DNA of 6,022 nt. Source: Deltaproteobacteria bacterium. GTDB lineage: Bacteria; Desulfobacterota; DSM-4660; Desulfatiglandales; B25-G16. The position numbers and the translations under genes were made by a program. Each line of letters opens with the position of its first letter. Position 1 is the stretch's first letter. The notes under the pieces are model-generated. The model was given only the letters and a program-made list of their open reading frames with translations. It was not told the origin of the DNA and did not search any database. The stretch lies in assembly GCA_018400255.1 (NCBI GenBank), contig JAGYMO010000281.1, positions 1 to 6,022 on the forward strand, written 5' to 3'. This document shows, in pieces, positions 5,660 through 6,022 of this stretch.

Positions 5660-6022
5660 TTAAAAACTTCCACTTGCACCTCCGCCTCCACTCATACCGC
5701 CTCCAAAGCCACCAAATCCTCCTCCAAAGCCACCAAATCCTCCTTGCCTGCCAAATCCACCACGGCTTCCACCAAGAAACATTAAAAGAAGAAAGGAACC
5801 CAGGCCAAGGCGAGATCTTGAAAGGAAGAAAAATATGAGCAACAGAAATAGAAAGGAAAATAACCCAAAACCCTTCTTCTTTGAAGTAACCTTGGTGCCC
5901 GATAGCGCAGCAGGCATACCTGTTAATTCTACGCCCTCATATTTAGCTATCATGGCGCCTGCGGCAAAAATCCCGCTTAAAAGGCCCTGGTCAAACTGTC
6001 CCTTCTTAAGATAGGGGATCAT
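5660..6022 (-). CDS. TPM-domain membrane protein with Gly-rich C-terminus (5' end outside the window)
   Basis: Only the last 120 codons or so are seen; the gene runs off the right edge. The ATG at 6020-6022 is probably an internal Met, because the sequence begins within the end of a TPM domain (TLP18.3/Psb32/MOLO-1 family): IPYLKKGQFDQGLLSGIFAAGAMIA, residues 2-26. A basic linker, TSKKKG (46-51), precedes hydrophobic segments at about 53-68 and 74-83. A Gly-Phe-Gly tail follows (85-109) and ends in SGGGGASGSF. This layout, with a secreted TPM domain, then a membrane anchor, then a Gly-rich tail, is typical of YgcG-like proteins found beside lemA. The exact function is unknown. The tail contains a perfect 21-nt tandem duplication. 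Confidence 0.85.
   Translation of the reverse strand: MIPYLKKGQFDQGLLSGIFAAGAMIAKYEGVELTGMPAALSGTKVTSKKKGFGLFSFLFLLLIFFFLSRSRLGLGSFLLLMFLGGSRGGFGRQGGFGGFGGGFGGFGGGMSGGGGASGSF
5700..5741 (-). repeat. 21-nt tandem duplication in the Gly-rich tail
   Basis: The segments 5700-5720 and 5721-5741 are identical at all 21 positions. They encode seven residues of the GGFGGFG type twice, in frame. Such units expand or contract by slippage and would change the tail length without disturbing the frame. Confidence 0.85.

Overview
The window is AT-rich DNA that looks like it comes from an anaerobic, Gram-negative-type bacterium that makes selenoproteins. A Desulfobacterota-like sulfate reducer or syntroph is my best guess. 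This rests on the Flx-type redox genes, an in-frame UGA with a bacterial SECIS-like hairpin, and Shine-Dalgarno-led genes. The taxonomy is inference only.

Positions 1-412 hold no gene. They contain a short intergenic repeat at the left edge and AT-rich DNA with one candidate promoter and one AT hairpin.

Positions 413-3851 (+ strand) are a four-gene redox operon that I read as flxD, two ferredoxin-like flxB/flxC-type subunits, and flxA. The first gene appears to stop after 66 codons. The UGA falls where the MvhD/FlxD family has the Cys of its GGCHPGxCHY motif, the family homology continues in the same frame to 844, and a SECIS-like hairpin follows. I therefore annotate it as a 143-residue selenocysteine-containing FlxD. 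In the known FlxABCD-HdrABC system, FlxA takes electrons from NADH through FAD and a [2Fe-2S] cluster, the two ferredoxin-like subunits relay them, and FlxD passes them to HdrA. HdrA is thought to bifurcate electrons between ferredoxin and a disulfide or DsrC-type acceptor. No hdrA, hdrB or hdrC lies within this window on either side, so the partner must be encoded elsewhere or beyond the edges.

Positions 3852-4067 are a convergent intergenic region with nested inverted repeats. These include an inverted and a direct copy of the repeat found at the left edge.

Positions 4068-6022 (- strand) read right to left as the 3' part of a TPM-domain membrane protein with a Gly-rich tail, a nucleotidyltransferase-fold protein whose catalytic motif is degenerate (SDIN instead of SDID), and a LemA-family membrane protein. 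LemA and TPM proteins are frequent neighbours, and here the nucleotidyltransferase-like gene sits between them. A 253-nt gap with a possible terminator separates it from lemA.
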